Assembly (NCBI RefSeq): GCF_943371865.1
Contig: NZ_CALRWL010000014.1
Location: 1-64,000, forward strand
Source of the DNA: Azorhizobium sp943371865
GTDB taxonomy: Bacteria > Pseudomonadota > Alphaproteobacteria > Rhizobiales > Xanthobacteraceae
Direction: 5' to 3'
Length of the DNA stretch: 64,000 bases
Shown here: piece by piece, positions 44,548 through 54,136 of the stretch
Numbering within the stretch: position 1 is the stretch's first letter
Layout: every line of letters starts with the position of its first letter
Made by a program: the position numbers and the translations under genes
The notes under the pieces: model-generated
Seen by the model: only the letters and a program-made list of their open reading frames with translations
What the model was told of the DNA's origin: nothing
The model's database searches: none

Positions 44548-45002
44548 GGCAGAAATCCGCGCGAGGCTCGCCCCGCGACAGCGCGGGAGGCCGGACCCTA
44601 GAACATGATGGCGCAAAGGGGAAACCGGATTTCGCGCGCGCTCCGCGCCTAACTCGTTGGAGAAAGGCAGCTATTCAGAGTTTTGATGAATTCCATACGA
44701 AAATTGTGTCGCGCCGCGGCCGGCGAGGGTGGCGGCACGCGGGCCTCGCCAGCCGCCGCCCGCGTGGCGAAATCCAGGTCCGACACCCCGGCAAAAGGGG
44801 CCGCAGGCCGCAGCACCCCGCTGCGCACGGTACGCCGTTGCGTGCAGCGCATGGCGAAAGCGTCGCTGAGGTCTTCTATTCGTCGTGCGCCCATGGTATC
44901 CGCCACTGCCAACTCGAAGCGTCATGCGGCACCGGTCGCGCGTCTCGATCCCGTCTCAGCGTGCCACCTCCGGCGAGGTGGGTCCGCGACCAGGAGTTGG
45001 CG
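44548..45002 (+). other. 455-base non-coding gap between divergent genes
   Basis: No gene is visible. An AT-rich island at about 44670-44710 (around TTTTGATGAATTCCATACGA) stands out against GC-rich surroundings and probably carries the guaB promoter, though I cannot fix its boxes. The remaining 290 bases before guaB form a long leader or spacer with no recognised riboswitch. Confidence 0.5.
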
Positions 45003-46508
45003 ATGTCGGCACTCATTCATACCCTCAATGGCTCGCCCTTCCGCGAGGCCCTCACCTTTGACGACGTGCTGCTGGTTCCCGGCGCCTCCGAGGTGATGCC
45101 CGGCGGCGTCAGCCTCGTCACCCGCCTGACCAACACCATCACCTTGAACCTGCCCATCCTCTCCGCCGCCATGGACACGGTGACCGAGGGCCGCCTCGCC
45201 ATCGCCATGGCCCAGGCCGGCGGCATCGGCGTGATCCACCGCAACCTCACGCCGGAATTGCAGGCCGAGCATGTGCGGCAGGTGAAGAAGTTCGAGAGCG
45301 GCATGGTGGTGAACCCGGTCACCATCTATCCCGACGAGACCTTGGCCGATGCGCTCACCTTGATGAAGCGGTACGGCATCTCCGGCATTCCGGTGGTGGA
45401 GCGTGGCTCGAACGGGCGCGGCGGCAAGCTGGTGGGCATTCTCACCAATCGCGACGTGCGCTTCGCCACCGACCCCACCCAGCGGGTCGCCGAGCTGATG
45501 ACCAAGGACAACCTCATCACGGTCACGGAAAACGTGCGCCAGGACGAGGCCAAGCGCCTGCTGCATCACCACCGCATCGAGAAGCTGCTGGTGGTGGACA
45601 ATGAATATCGCTGCGTCGGCCTCATCACCGTGAAGGACATCGAGAAGGCGGTGGCCAATCCCAACGCCGCCAAGGATGACCAGGGACGTCTGCGGGTCGC
45701 CGCCGCCACCACCGTGGGCGACGATGGCTATGAGCGCACCGAGCGTCTGATCGATGCCGGCGTGGACCTGGTGGTGGTGGACACCGCCCACGGCCATTCC
45801 CGCAAGGTGCTGGACCAGGTGACGCGCATCAAGCGCATGTCCAACACCACCCAGATCCTGGCGGGCAATGTCGCCACCGGCGACGGCACCAAGGCCCTGA
45901 TCGACGCCGGTGCCGACGCGGTGAAGGTGGGCATCGGCCCCGGCTCCATCTGCACCACCCGCATCGTGGCCGGCGTGGGCGTGCCGCAATTGACCGCGGT
46001 GATGGATGCGGTGGAAGCCGCCCAGGCCACCAACACCCCGATCATCGCCGACGGCGGCATCAAATTCTCCGGCGATCTGGCCAAGGCTCTGGCGGCGGGG
46101 GCCTCCTGCGCCATGGTCGGCTCGCTCCTGGCCGGCACCGAGGAGAGCCCCGGCGAGGTGTTCCTGTATCAGGGGCGCTCCTACAAGGCCTATCGCGGCA
46201 TGGGCTCGGTGGGCGCCATGGCCCGCGGCTCCGCCGACCGCTATTTCCAGGCCGAAGTGCGCGACGCGCTGAAGCTGGTGCCGGAAGGCATCGAGGGCCA
46301 AGTGGCCTACAAGGGCTCGCTGGCCAGCGTGCTGCATCAGCTCGCCGGCGGCCTGCGCGCCGCCATGGGCTATGTGGGCGGGGCGGATCTGGCGGAATTC
46401 CGCGAGAAGGCGCGCTTCGTGCGCATCTCCTCCGCCGGCCTGCGCGAGAGCCACGTGCATGACGTGACCATCACCCGCGAGAGCCCCAACTACCCCACCA
46501 GCGTCTGA
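45003..46508 (+). CDS. guaB: IMP dehydrogenase
   Basis: 501 residues, ATG preceded by AGGAG. Contains EALTFDDVLLVPG at the start, two CBS domains (about 98-215), and the catalytic C317 in GPGSICTTR (312-320). Converts IMP to XMP with NAD, the rate-limiting step of GTP synthesis; complements purF and gmk elsewhere in the window. Confidence 0.97.
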   Translation: MSALIHTLNGSPFREALTFDDVLLVPGASEVMPGGVSLVTRLTNTITLNLPILSAAMDTVTEGRLAIAMAQAGGIGVIHRNLTPELQAEHVRQVKKFESGMVVNPVTIYPDETLADALTLMKRYGISGIPVVERGSNGRGGKLVGILTNRDVRFATDPTQRVAELMTKDNLITVTENVRQDEAKRLLHHHRIEKLLVVDNEYRCVGLITVKDIEKAVANPNAAKDDQGRLRVAAATTVGDDGYERTERLIDAGVDLVVVDTAHGHSRKVLDQVTRIKRMSNTTQILAGNVATGDGTKALIDAGADAVKVGIGPGSICTTRIVAGVGVPQLTAVMDAVEAAQATNTPIIADGGIKFSGDLAKALAAGASCAMVGSLLAGTEESPGEVFLYQGRSYKAYRGMGSVGAMARGSADRYFQAEVRDALKLVPEGIEGQVAYKGSLASVLHQLAGGLRAAMGYVGGADLAEFREKARFVRISSAGLRESHVHDVTITRESPNYPTSV

Positions 46509-46540
46509 GCCTCGCCGCCGCGCCGGCACGGACGATCTTG

Positions 46541-46580
46541 CCCTTGCGCCCGCCCCGCTTTCGCCGGGCGGGCGCAAGGG
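46541..46580 (+). terminator. hairpin after guaB
   Basis: A perfect 15-bp stem (CCCTTGCGCCCGCCC with its complement, loop of ten) starts 33 bases after the guaB stop. There is no T-run, so it may work as a barrier or with Rho. Confidence 0.65.
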
Positions 46581-46775
46581 ACGGTTCTGCGGTCAGAGAC
46601 CGAGGATCATCGCGGGCATTCCCCAACGGTATGGCGCAGCGGTGAAAAACCCGCGTCCGCGTGCTCTTTCTCCCTTCCTTTCGTTTCGGAACCGACCCAT
46701 GCTTTCTCGAAAGCCACGCCGGGTCTGCGGCGATGGCCATGCGGACGTGAGCCGTACAGGGAAGGACAACACGCC

Positions 46776-47792
46776 ATGCCACCTCGCCAGCACACCTGCG
46801 TCCAGAGCCGCTCCGTCGGTAGCGGCCGCGGCCTGAAAGCCGCCCTCGGCGGCCTCATGCTGCTCGCCGCACCGCTGAGCGCGGGGCCGGCCTTCGCCCA
46901 ACTGGCGGACCTCAAGATCATGGCGCCCGCCGCTCCCGGCGGCGGCTGGGACCAGACCGCGCGCTCTATGCAGCAGGCGATGGTGGCCTCGGGTGCGGCC
47001 CGCAGCGTGCAGGTCACCAATGTGGCCGGCGCCGGTGGCACCATCGGCATCGCCCAGTTCGTCACCGGCTCCAAGGGCGATCCCAACCAGCTCATGGTCA
47101 CCGGCTATGTGATGGTCGGCGCGATCCTCACCAACAAGGCGCCGGTGACCCTGGACCAGGTGACGCCCATCGCCCGCCTCACCGAGGAGACCGAGGCGAT
47201 CGCCGTGCCGGTCAACTCGCCGCTCAAGACCATGGCGGATCTGGCCGCCGCCATCAAAGCCAATCCCGGCAAAGTGACCTGGGCCGGCGGCTCGGCCGGC
47301 GGCGTCGATCATATCGCCGCCGCCCTGATCGCGCAGGCGGCGGGCGCGGACCCGGCCAAGATCAACTACATCCCCTTCTCCGGCGGCGGCGAAGCGCTGG
47401 CGGCGGTGCTGGGCGGCAAGGTGACCGCGGGCATTTCCGGCTATGGCGAGTTCGAAAGCCAGGTGAAGGCGGGCAAGTTGCGTCTGCTGGCGGTGACCGC
47501 CGGCGAACGCATCGCGGGCGTGGACACCCCCACCCTCACCGAAGCCGGCATCCCGCTGAAGATCACCAACTGGCGCGCGGTGGTGGCCCCTCCCGGCCTC
47601 ACGCCGGAGCAGCGCAAGACGCTGGTGGACACGGTGGAGAAGATGGCCAAGTCCCCCGCCTGGCAGGAGGTGCTGAAGCAGAAGGGCTGGGACGACGCGC
47701 TGCTGACCGGCGATGCCTTCGCCGATTTCCTGAAGCAGGAAAACGTCCGCACCACCGAAATCCTCAAGTCCGTGGGGTTGGTGAAGCCCTGA
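46776..47792 (+). CDS. tctC: tripartite tricarboxylate transporter substrate-binding protein (Bug/TctC)
   Basis: 338 residues. Signal peptide about 1-42 (AFA-Q). Typical Bug features: LKIMAPAAPGGGWDQTAR, NVAGAGGTIGIAQF, and the later GGVDHIAAALIAQAAG. GAAGGA precedes the ATG. Captures a carboxylate in the periplasm for the TctAB permease encoded downstream. The ligand may be citrate, tricarballylate or another carboxylate; it cannot be told here. Confidence 0.92.
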   Translation: MPPRQHTCVQSRSVGSGRGLKAALGGLMLLAAPLSAGPAFAQLADLKIMAPAAPGGGWDQTARSMQQAMVASGAARSVQVTNVAGAGGTIGIAQFVTGSKGDPNQLMVTGYVMVGAILTNKAPVTLDQVTPIARLTEETEAIAVPVNSPLKTMADLAAAIKANPGKVTWAGGSAGGVDHIAAALIAQAAGADPAKINYIPFSGGGEALAAVLGGKVTAGISGYGEFESQVKAGKLRLLAVTAGERIAGVDTPTLTEAGIPLKITNWRAVVAPPGLTPEQRKTLVDTVEKMAKSPAWQEVLKQKGWDDALLTGDAFADFLKQENVRTTEILKSVGLVKP

Positions 47793-47865
47793 GCAGCCAG
47801 GCGTCCGGCGGCGGCCTGCCGCCGAACGGGGTGAGGTCCGGCCCGCAGGGCTGGGGGGAGGCAAG

Positions 47866-48336
47866 ATGGACACCAAAATCAGGAAACCGGACGGCGCGGG
47901 GGTGACCATCGCCTGCGCCCTGGCGGTCATTGCCGGGGTGATCTGGTGGGACGCCACCACTCTGGCCTCGCCCTCCCCTTATGGCCTCGGCCCCGACGCC
48001 GCGCCAAAGGTGGTGGCCATCGGCCTCGGCGTGCTGGCCCTGGCCAATCTCGGCTCGGCCCTGCGCGGAACCCTGCCGCACCGCGAGCGCGGCGACCTCA
48101 ACGCCATCGGCTGGATTCTCGGCGGCATGGCGGCGCTGATCGCGCTGATCGGGCTCGGCGGCGGCTTCATTCCCGCCACCGCCGTGCTGTTCGCCGCCAC
48201 CGCGCGGGCGTTCGGGCGGCGGGCACTGCTGGCGGATCTGGGCATCGGCTTCGGCATCGGCGTCGTGGCCTATCTGCTGTTCGCCAAATTGCTCACCTTG
48301 TCTTTGCCCATGGGCCCCCTCGAACGCCTGATCTGA
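47866..48336 (+). CDS. tctB: tripartite tricarboxylate transporter small membrane subunit TctB
   Basis: 156 residues with four membrane segments and the TctB SPYGLGPDAAPKVVAIGLG motif (about 37-55). GGGAGG lies before the ATG. It is the small permease subunit, placed between tctC and tctA with short gaps, so one operon. Confidence 0.92.
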   Translation: MDTKIRKPDGAGVTIACALAVIAGVIWWDATTLASPSPYGLGPDAAPKVVAIGLGVLALANLGSALRGTLPHRERGDLNAIGWILGGMAALIALIGLGGGFIPATAVLFAATARAFGRRALLADLGIGFGIGVVAYLLFAKLLTLSLPMGPLERLI

Positions 48337-48345
48337 GGTCTCCCC

Positions 48346-49845
48346 ATGGATACGCTCGGCGCCCTGATGCAGGGCCTCTCGGTGGCCATCGCCCCGATGA
48401 ATTTGCTGTTCGCGCTGATCGGCGTGCTGCTGGGCACCGCCGTGGGCGTGCTGCCGGGCATCGGGCCGGCGCTCACCGTCGCCCTGCTGCTGCCGGTCAC
48501 CTACAAGCTCGATCCCGCCGGCTCGCTGATCATGTTCGCCGGCATCTATTACGGCGGCATGTATGGCGGCTCCACCACCGCCATTCTCATCAACACGCCG
48601 GGCGAGAGCGCCTCCATGGCCACCGCTTTGGAGGGCAACAAGATGGCCAAGGCCGGGCGCGGCGGTCCGGCGCTGGCCACCGCCGCCATTGGCTCGTTCG
48701 TCGCCGGCACCATCGCTACCTTGGGCCTCACGTTTTTGGCGCCGACCCTGGTGGACATCGCCATCCAGTTCGGCCCGGAGGATTATTTCGCGCTGATGTG
48801 CGTGGCCTTCGTCACCGTCTCGGCCACCTTCGGCGACAGTCCCATTCGCGGCCTCACCAGCCTGTTCGTGGGCCTCGCCTTGGGGCTGGTGGGCATCGAC
48901 ACGCTGACCGGCCAGTCGCGCCTCGCCTTCGGGGTGCCGGAATTGCTGGACGGGGTGGAGATCACCACCCTGGCGGTGGGGCTGTTCGCCATTGGCGAAG
49001 CGCTGTTCGTGGCCTCGCGCCGGCATATCGAGGAAGAAAAACTGGAGCCGGTGCGCGGCTCGCTGTGGATGAGCCTTTCGGACTGGAAGCGCTCCTGGAA
49101 GCCCTGGCTGCGCGGCACCGCGCTCGGCTTTCCCATCGGCGCCTTGCCGGCGGGTGGCGCCGAGATCCCCACCTTCCTGTCCTATGCGCTGGAGCGCAAG
49201 CTGAGCAAGCATCCGGAAGAGTTCGGCACCGGCGCCATCGAGGGCGTGGCGGGGCCGGAAGCCGCCAACAATGCCTCGGCGGCGGGAACCCTCGTTCCCC
49301 TGCTCACCTTGGGCCTGCCCACCTCGGCCACCGCCGCCATGATGCTGGCGGGCTTCCAGCAATATGGCCTCAACCCCGGCCCGCTGCTGTTTGCCGATCA
49401 TCCCCAACTGGTGTGGGGGCTGATCGCCTCGCTGTATCTGGCCAATGTCATGCTGCTGGTTTTGAATTTGCCGCTGGTGGGGCTGTGGGTGCGACTGCTG
49501 TCGATCCCCCAGCCCTGGCTCTATGCGGGCATCCTGGTGTTCGCCACCATGGGCACCATCGCCGCCAAGCCGTCCATCGTCGAACTGATGATGCTGATGG
49601 CCTTCGGCCTGCTCGGCTACATCATGCGCCGGTTCGACTATCCCATCGCCCCGGTGGTGGTGGGGCTGATCCTCGGCCCGGTGGCGGAAGCGCAATTGCG
49701 CCGGGCGCTGTCGATCTCGCTCGGCGATCCCATGGTGCTGCTGGAAAGCCCGATCTCCGCCACCTTGCTGGCGGTGGCCGCCATCGCTTTGATCGCGCCG
49801 TTCGTGATGAAGAACCTGGGGCGGTTCAAGGCGAACGAGGATTGA
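48346..49845 (+). CDS. tctA: tripartite tricarboxylate transporter large membrane subunit TctA
   Basis: 499 residues with about ten to twelve membrane segments. Carries the TctA signatures LPGIGPALTVALLLP (about 36-50), YYGGMYGGSTTAILINTPG and, in the second half, PEAANNASAAGTLVPLLTLG. Large permease subunit, driven by an ion gradient. Starts nine bases after tctB. No sensor kinase pair (TctDE) is nearby. Confidence 0.95.
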   Translation: MDTLGALMQGLSVAIAPMNLLFALIGVLLGTAVGVLPGIGPALTVALLLPVTYKLDPAGSLIMFAGIYYGGMYGGSTTAILINTPGESASMATALEGNKMAKAGRGGPALATAAIGSFVAGTIATLGLTFLAPTLVDIAIQFGPEDYFALMCVAFVTVSATFGDSPIRGLTSLFVGLALGLVGIDTLTGQSRLAFGVPELLDGVEITTLAVGLFAIGEALFVASRRHIEEEKLEPVRGSLWMSLSDWKRSWKPWLRGTALGFPIGALPAGGAEIPTFLSYALERKLSKHPEEFGTGAIEGVAGPEAANNASAAGTLVPLLTLGLPTSATAAMMLAGFQQYGLNPGPLLFADHPQLVWGLIASLYLANVMLLVLNLPLVGLWVRLLSIPQPWLYAGILVFATMGTIAAKPSIVELMMLMAFGLLGYIMRRFDYPIAPVVVGLILGPVAEAQLRRALSISLGDPMVLLESPISATLLAVAAIALIAPFVMKNLGRFKANED

Positions 49846-49858
49846 CCCTTCGGCCACG

Positions 49859-49895
49859 AAAAAGGCCGGGTGCCCTGAGGCATCCGGCCTTTTTT
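49859..49895. terminator. bidirectional terminator between tctA and metH
   Basis: A 16-bp stem with one G-T pair (AAAAAGGCCGGG... with ...CCGGCCTTTTT, loop CTGA) ends in six T on the plus strand and five A on the other side, fit to stop both convergent transcripts. Confidence 0.9.
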
Positions 49896-49920
49896 GTGTC
49901 GTTGCGGCAGACGGGGCGTC

Positions 49921-52900
49921 TTACTCCGCCGCGGCGCGCCGGGCCGGGTCGTAGTTCAGGATTGGCGCCAGCCAGCGCTCGCCCTGCTCCACGGTCCAGC
50001 CCTTGCGGGCGGCATAGTCTTCCACCTGATCGCGCTCAATGCGGCCGACGCCGAAATAGGCGCTCTGCGGATGGGCGAAATAGAGCCCCGACACCGCAGC
50101 CCCCGGCCACATGGCATAGCTCTCGGTGAGTTCCAGGCCGATCTTGGCGGTGGCGTCCAGAAGGGTGAACAGCGTGCCCTTCTCCGTGTGGTCCGGCTGG
50201 GCCGGATAGCCCGGCGCCGGGCGGATGCCCTGGTACTTCTCGGCGATCAGATCGTCCGGCCCCAGCGCCTCATCCGCCGCATAGCCCCAGAATTCGCGCC
50301 GCACGCGGTGGTGCATGCGCTCGGCCAAAGCTTCGGCCAGACGGTCGGTCAGCGCCTTGAACAGGATGGCGGAATAATCGTCATTGGCGGCCTTGAAGGC
50401 GTCGGAGCGCGCCTGCTCGCCGATGCCGGTGGTGACCGCGAAGCCGCCCATATAGTCCGGCAGCCCGGTCTCCAGCGGCGCGACGAAATCGGCCAGGGCC
50501 AGATTGTAGCGCCCTTCCCGGCGCGCCAGTTGCTGGCGCAGGGTGTGCAGGGTGGCGAGCGGGGTCTTGCGGGTGTCGTCGCGGAACAGGACGATGTCGT
50601 CGCCCTCCGCATTGGCCGGCCAGAAGCCGATCACCGCGCGGGCGGTGACCCACTTTTCTTCCACGATCTTGGCCAGCATGGCCTGGGCGTCCGCGAACAG
50701 GGAACGCGCCGCCTCGCCCACCTTCTCGTCCTGAAGGATCGCCGGATAGCGCCCCGCCAGCTCCCAGGAGGCGAAGAAGGGCGACCAGTCGATATAGGGC
50801 ACCAGGTCCGCGAGGTCGTAATCCTCGAACACCTTGGTGCCGAGGAAGCTGGGCTTGGGCGGCACGGTGCCGGCGAAATCCAGCCTCAGGGCATTCTCGC
50901 GCGCCTTGGCCAACGGCACCCGCTGCTTGGCGTCGTCGGCGCGGGCATGGGCGTCGGCCAGCTTCACATATTCGGCCTTGATGTCGGCCATGTAGCTGTC
51001 GCGGGTGTCGACGTTGAGCAAATTGGAGACCACGCCCACGGCGCGTGAGGCGTCGGTCACATAAACCGCCTGGCCGCGCAGATATTGCGGGGCGATCTTC
51101 ACCGCCGTGTGGACGCGCGAGGTGGTGGCGCCGCCGATCAGGAGGGGCACGTGAAAACCCTCGCGCTCCATCTCGGAGGCGACCGAGACCATCTCGTCCA
51201 GCGAGGGGGTGATGAGGCCGGACAGGCCGATCACGTCCACATTCTGGGCGCGGGCCACTTCCAGGATCTTGGCGGCGGGCACCATCACGCCGAGGTCGAT
51301 GACCTCGTAATTATTGCACTGGAGCACGACGCCGACGATGTTCTTGCCGATGTCGTGCACATCGCCCTTGACGGTCGCCATGAGGATCTTGCCGGCGGCG
51401 GAGGCCTCCCCGAGGCCCGCCTCCTCCTTTTCCTTCTCCATATAGGGCATGAGATAGGCTACCGCCTGCTTCATGACGCGGGCGGACTTCACCACCTGGG
51501 GCAGGAACATCTTGCCGGCGCCGAACAGGTCGCCAACGATGTTCATGCCGCTCATCAGCGGGCCTTCGATCACGTGCAGCGGCCGCGCCACCGACTGGCG
51601 CGCCTCTTCCGTATCCACTTCCACGAAGTCGGTGATGCCGTTGACCAGCGCATGGGCGAGGCGCTTATCCACGTCCCAGGTGCGCCAGGTCAGGTCCGCT
51701 TCGCGCTTTTCCTTGCCGGCGCCGCCCTTGAAGCCTTCGGCCAGGGCCAGGAGGCGATCGGTGCCGTCGGCGCGGCGGTTGAGCACCACGTCCTCGCAGG
51801 CCTCGCGCAGTTCCGGCTTGATCTCATTGTAGAGCGCCAGCTGGCCGGCATTGACGATGCCCATGTCCATGCCCGCCTGGATGGCGTGATACAGGAACAC
51901 CGCGTGCATGGCCTCGCGCACCGGCTCGTTGCCGCGGAACGAGAACGAGAGGTTCGACACCCCGCCGGAGATATGGGCGTGGGGCAGGTTCTGCCGGATC
52001 CAGCGGGTGGCCTCGATGAAGAAGACGCCATAGGGCGCATGCTCCTCGATGCCGGTAGCCACCGCGAAGACGTTGGGATCGAAGATGATGTCTTCCGGCG
52101 GGAAACCGATCTCGTCCACCAGGATCTTGTAGGCGCGGGCGCAGATTTCGGTCTTGCGCTCGAAGGTGTCGGCTTGGCCCTGCTCGTCGAAGGCCATCAC
52201 CACCACGGCGGCGCCATAGCGGCGCACCAGACGGGCATAATGGCGGAACGCCTCCTCCCCCTCCTTCATGGAGATGGAGTTGACGATGCCCTTGCCCTGG
52301 ATGCACTTCAGGCCCGCCTCGATGATCGCCCACTTGGAGCTGTCCACCATCACCGGCACCCGCGAGATGTCCGGCTCGGAGGCGACGAGGTTCAGGAACG
52401 AGACCATGGCCGCCTGGCTGTCCAGCAGGCCCTCGTCCATGTTGACGTCGATCACCTGGGCGCCGCTCTCCACCTGGTCGCGGGCCACGGCCAGCGCAGC
52501 GGAAAAATCGCCGGTGGTGATCAGCTTGCGGAAGCGGGCGGAGCCGGTGACGTTGGTGCGCTCGCCCACGTTCACGAACGGGATCTGCGGCGTCAGCTCG
52601 AACGGCTCCAGGCCGGACAGGCGCAGCATGGGCACCAGATCGGGAATGGCGCGCGGGGTCTTGCCGGCCACGGCGCGGGCGATGGCGGCGATATGGTCCG
52701 GCGTGGTGCCGCAGCAACCGCCGACGATGTTCACCAGACCGGAGGCGGCGAACTCGCCCACCAGTTCGGCCATGGCCTCCGGGCTCTCGTCATAGAGGCC
52801 GAATTCATTGGGCAAACCGGCATTGGGATAGGCGCACACCAGCGTGTCGGCGACCCGGCCCAGTTCGGCGATATGGGCGCGCATTTCCTTGGCGCCCAAG

Positions 52901-53652
52901 GCGCAATTCAGGCCGATGGAAAACGGCTCGGAATGGCGCAGCGAATACCAGAAGGCGGACGGGGTCTGGCCGGACAGGGTACGGCCCGACAGATCGGTGA
53001 TTGTGCCGGAGATCATCACCGGCACGCGGTAGCCCAGTTCGTCGAACAGGCCCTCGATGGCGAAGATGGCCGCCTTGGCGTTGAGGGTGTCGAAGATGGT
53101 CTCGATCAGCAGCAGGTCGGAGCCGCCTTCCAGCAGGCCGCGGGCCTGCTCGCCATAGGCCACCGCCAGTTCATCGAACGAGGTGGCGCGAAAGCCGGGG
53201 TCGTTCACGTCCGGGGAGATGGAGGCGGTGCGGTTGGTGGGTCCGATGGCGCCAGCGACAAAGCGGCGGCGGCCGTCCAGCTTTTCCGCTTCGATGGCCG
53301 CTTCCTTGGCGAGGCGCGCGCCTTCCACGTTCAGCTCATAGGCCAAGGCCTCCATGCCGTAATCGGCCTGGGCGATGGTGGTGGAGGAGAAGGTGTTGGT
53401 CTCGACGATGTCGGCGCCGGCCATGAAATACTTCAGGTGGATGGCCCGCACGTCGTCCTGCTGGCTCAGATTCAGCAGGTCGTTATTGCCCTTCACGTCC
53501 CGCGGCCAGTCGGCGAAGCGCGGGCCGCGATAGCCGGCCTCATCCAGCTTCAGCCCCTGGATCATGGTGCCCATGGCGCCATCCAGCACCAGGATGCGCG
53601 CGCGGGCGGCGGCGATGAGGGCTGACTGGGTCTCGTCGTGGACATCGCTCAT
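49921..53652 (-). CDS. metH: cobalamin-dependent methionine synthase
   Basis: 1,243 residues, full length with all four modules. Homocysteine domain (about 15-330) with zinc ligands C250, C313 and C314 (GGCCGTTP); pterin domain (about 350-620); B12 domain with the cap and H766 in DVHDIGKN (764-771), the lower cobalt ligand; and the SAM-binding reactivation domain (about 905-1230). Transfers methyl from 5-methyl-tetrahydrofolate to homocysteine. Its folate partner metF lies 480 bases upstream on the same strand, separated by a small gene and a repeat. Confidence 0.97.
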   Translation of the reverse strand: MSDVHDETQSALIAAARARILVLDGAMGTMIQGLKLDEAGYRGPRFADWPRDVKGNNDLLNLSQQDDVRAIHLKYFMAGADIVETNTFSSTTIAQADYGMEALAYELNVEGARLAKEAAIEAEKLDGRRRFVAGAIGPTNRTASISPDVNDPGFRATSFDELAVAYGEQARGLLEGGSDLLLIETIFDTLNAKAAIFAIEGLFDELGYRVPVMISGTITDLSGRTLSGQTPSAFWYSLRHSEPFSIGLNCALGAKEMRAHIAELGRVADTLVCAYPNAGLPNEFGLYDESPEAMAELVGEFAASGLVNIVGGCCGTTPDHIAAIARAVAGKTPRAIPDLVPMLRLSGLEPFELTPQIPFVNVGERTNVTGSARFRKLITTGDFSAALAVARDQVESGAQVIDVNMDEGLLDSQAAMVSFLNLVASEPDISRVPVMVDSSKWAIIEAGLKCIQGKGIVNSISMKEGEEAFRHYARLVRRYGAAVVVMAFDEQGQADTFERKTEICARAYKILVDEIGFPPEDIIFDPNVFAVATGIEEHAPYGVFFIEATRWIRQNLPHAHISGGVSNLSFSFRGNEPVREAMHAVFLYHAIQAGMDMGIVNAGQLALYNEIKPELREACEDVVLNRRADGTDRLLALAEGFKGGAGKEKREADLTWRTWDVDKRLAHALVNGITDFVEVDTEEARQSVARPLHVIEGPLMSGMNIVGDLFGAGKMFLPQVVKSARVMKQAVAYLMPYMEKEKEEAGLGEASAAGKILMATVKGDVHDIGKNIVGVVLQCNNYEVIDLGVMVPAAKILEVARAQNVDVIGLSGLITPSLDEMVSVASEMEREGFHVPLLIGGATTSRVHTAVKIAPQYLRGQAVYVTDASRAVGVVSNLLNVDTRDSYMADIKAEYVKLADAHARADDAKQRVPLAKARENALRLDFAGTVPPKPSFLGTKVFEDYDLADLVPYIDWSPFFASWELAGRYPAILQDEKVGEAARSLFADAQAMLAKIVEEKWVTARAVIGFWPANAEGDDIVLFRDDTRKTPLATLHTLRQQLARREGRYNLALADFVAPLETGLPDYMGGFAVTTGIGEQARSDAFKAANDDYSAILFKALTDRLAEALAERMHHRVRREFWGYAADEALGPDDLIAEKYQGIRPAPGYPAQPDHTEKGTLFTLLDATAKIGLELTESYAMWPGAAVSGLYFAHPQSAYFGVGRIERDQVEDYAARKGWTVEQGERWLAPILNYDPARRAAAE

Positions 53653-53726
53653 GGGGGCACCTCGTGGCTCGGGGTCATATGACTGAGAGCCGCTGAAAAC
53701 GGGGCGGGCCGGGTGGCCCGATCTGG

Positions 53727-53951
53727 CTATTGGCCGCGCTTTTCAAGCTCGGCGAGGCGGGTTTCGATCTTCTCGAGGCGCCGTTCGATCCCGGCCGCCG
53801 CGCAGCGGTGCAGGATCTCGTCGCCCTTCATAACCATGCGCAGCAATTCATTGCTCCGGTGACTTGCGGCAGGCTGGCCGTCTGGTGTGTCGATGCGTGC
53901 CGTCAACCGGCCCAGATCCATCCGGATGGGATCGTCTGGCTCATGTCCCAT
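53727..53951 (-). CDS. small conserved-looking coiled-coil protein, unknown
   Basis: 74 residues. The ATG at 53951 follows GAGGAAAAG. The middle (NELLRMVMKGDEILHRC) and the end (ERRLEKIETRLAELEKRGQ) are amphipathic; the last 20 residues form clear heptads and probably dimerise. No domain recognised. It lies between metF and metH with a palindromic repeat just upstream, which seems to have replaced or separated any older operon linkage. Confidence 0.55.
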   Translation of the reverse strand: MGHEPDDPIRMDLGRLTARIDTPDGQPAASHRSNELLRMVMKGDEILHRCAAAGIERRLEKIETRLAELEKRGQ

Positions 53952-53984
53952 CTTTTCCTCCCAAACCAACACACAGCTCACGCC

Positions 53985-54094
53985 CGTCATGGCCGGGCTT
54001 GTCCCGGCCATCCACGCAGCGCCGACGGCGCAGACCCTTGCAGGTTGCCCCCGGCGGAGCCCCGTGGATCCCCGGATCAAGTCCGGGGATGACG
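53985..54094. repeat. palindromic intergenic repeat of the rhizobial type
   Basis: About 110 bases bounded by CGTCAT...ATGACG. The left half has GGCCGGGCTTGTCCCGGCC and the right half CCCCGGATCAAGTCCGGGG, each a hairpin, with GGATCC-type joins (ATCCACG and CGTGGAT) facing each other. This layout is that of the RPE-like palindromes common between genes in Bradyrhizobium and Xanthobacter relatives. Such copies are non-coding though they can read as MAGTSPAMTG in one frame. Confidence 0.75.
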
Positions 54095-54136
54095 ACCTTC
54101 TGCGGCATGAGGTCAGGCCCTTAGTTTCAATTCAGC

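Noticed and set aside
44712..45002. Riboswitch in the leader of guaB
   Set aside because: I could not fold a known purine or PRPP/ppGpp class from the sequence, and no terminator or sequestered start is evident.
47946..50129. Long frame across tctB and tctA in another phase
   Set aside because: Arg/His/Pro-rich shadow of two real membrane protein genes with clear family motifs.
53985..54094. Reading the palindromic repeat as the N-terminus of the small gene before metH
   Set aside because: The frame is open through the repeat, but the good ribosome site sits directly before the ATG at 53951, and the repeat translation (MAGTSPAMTG) is the well-known false reading of this element.
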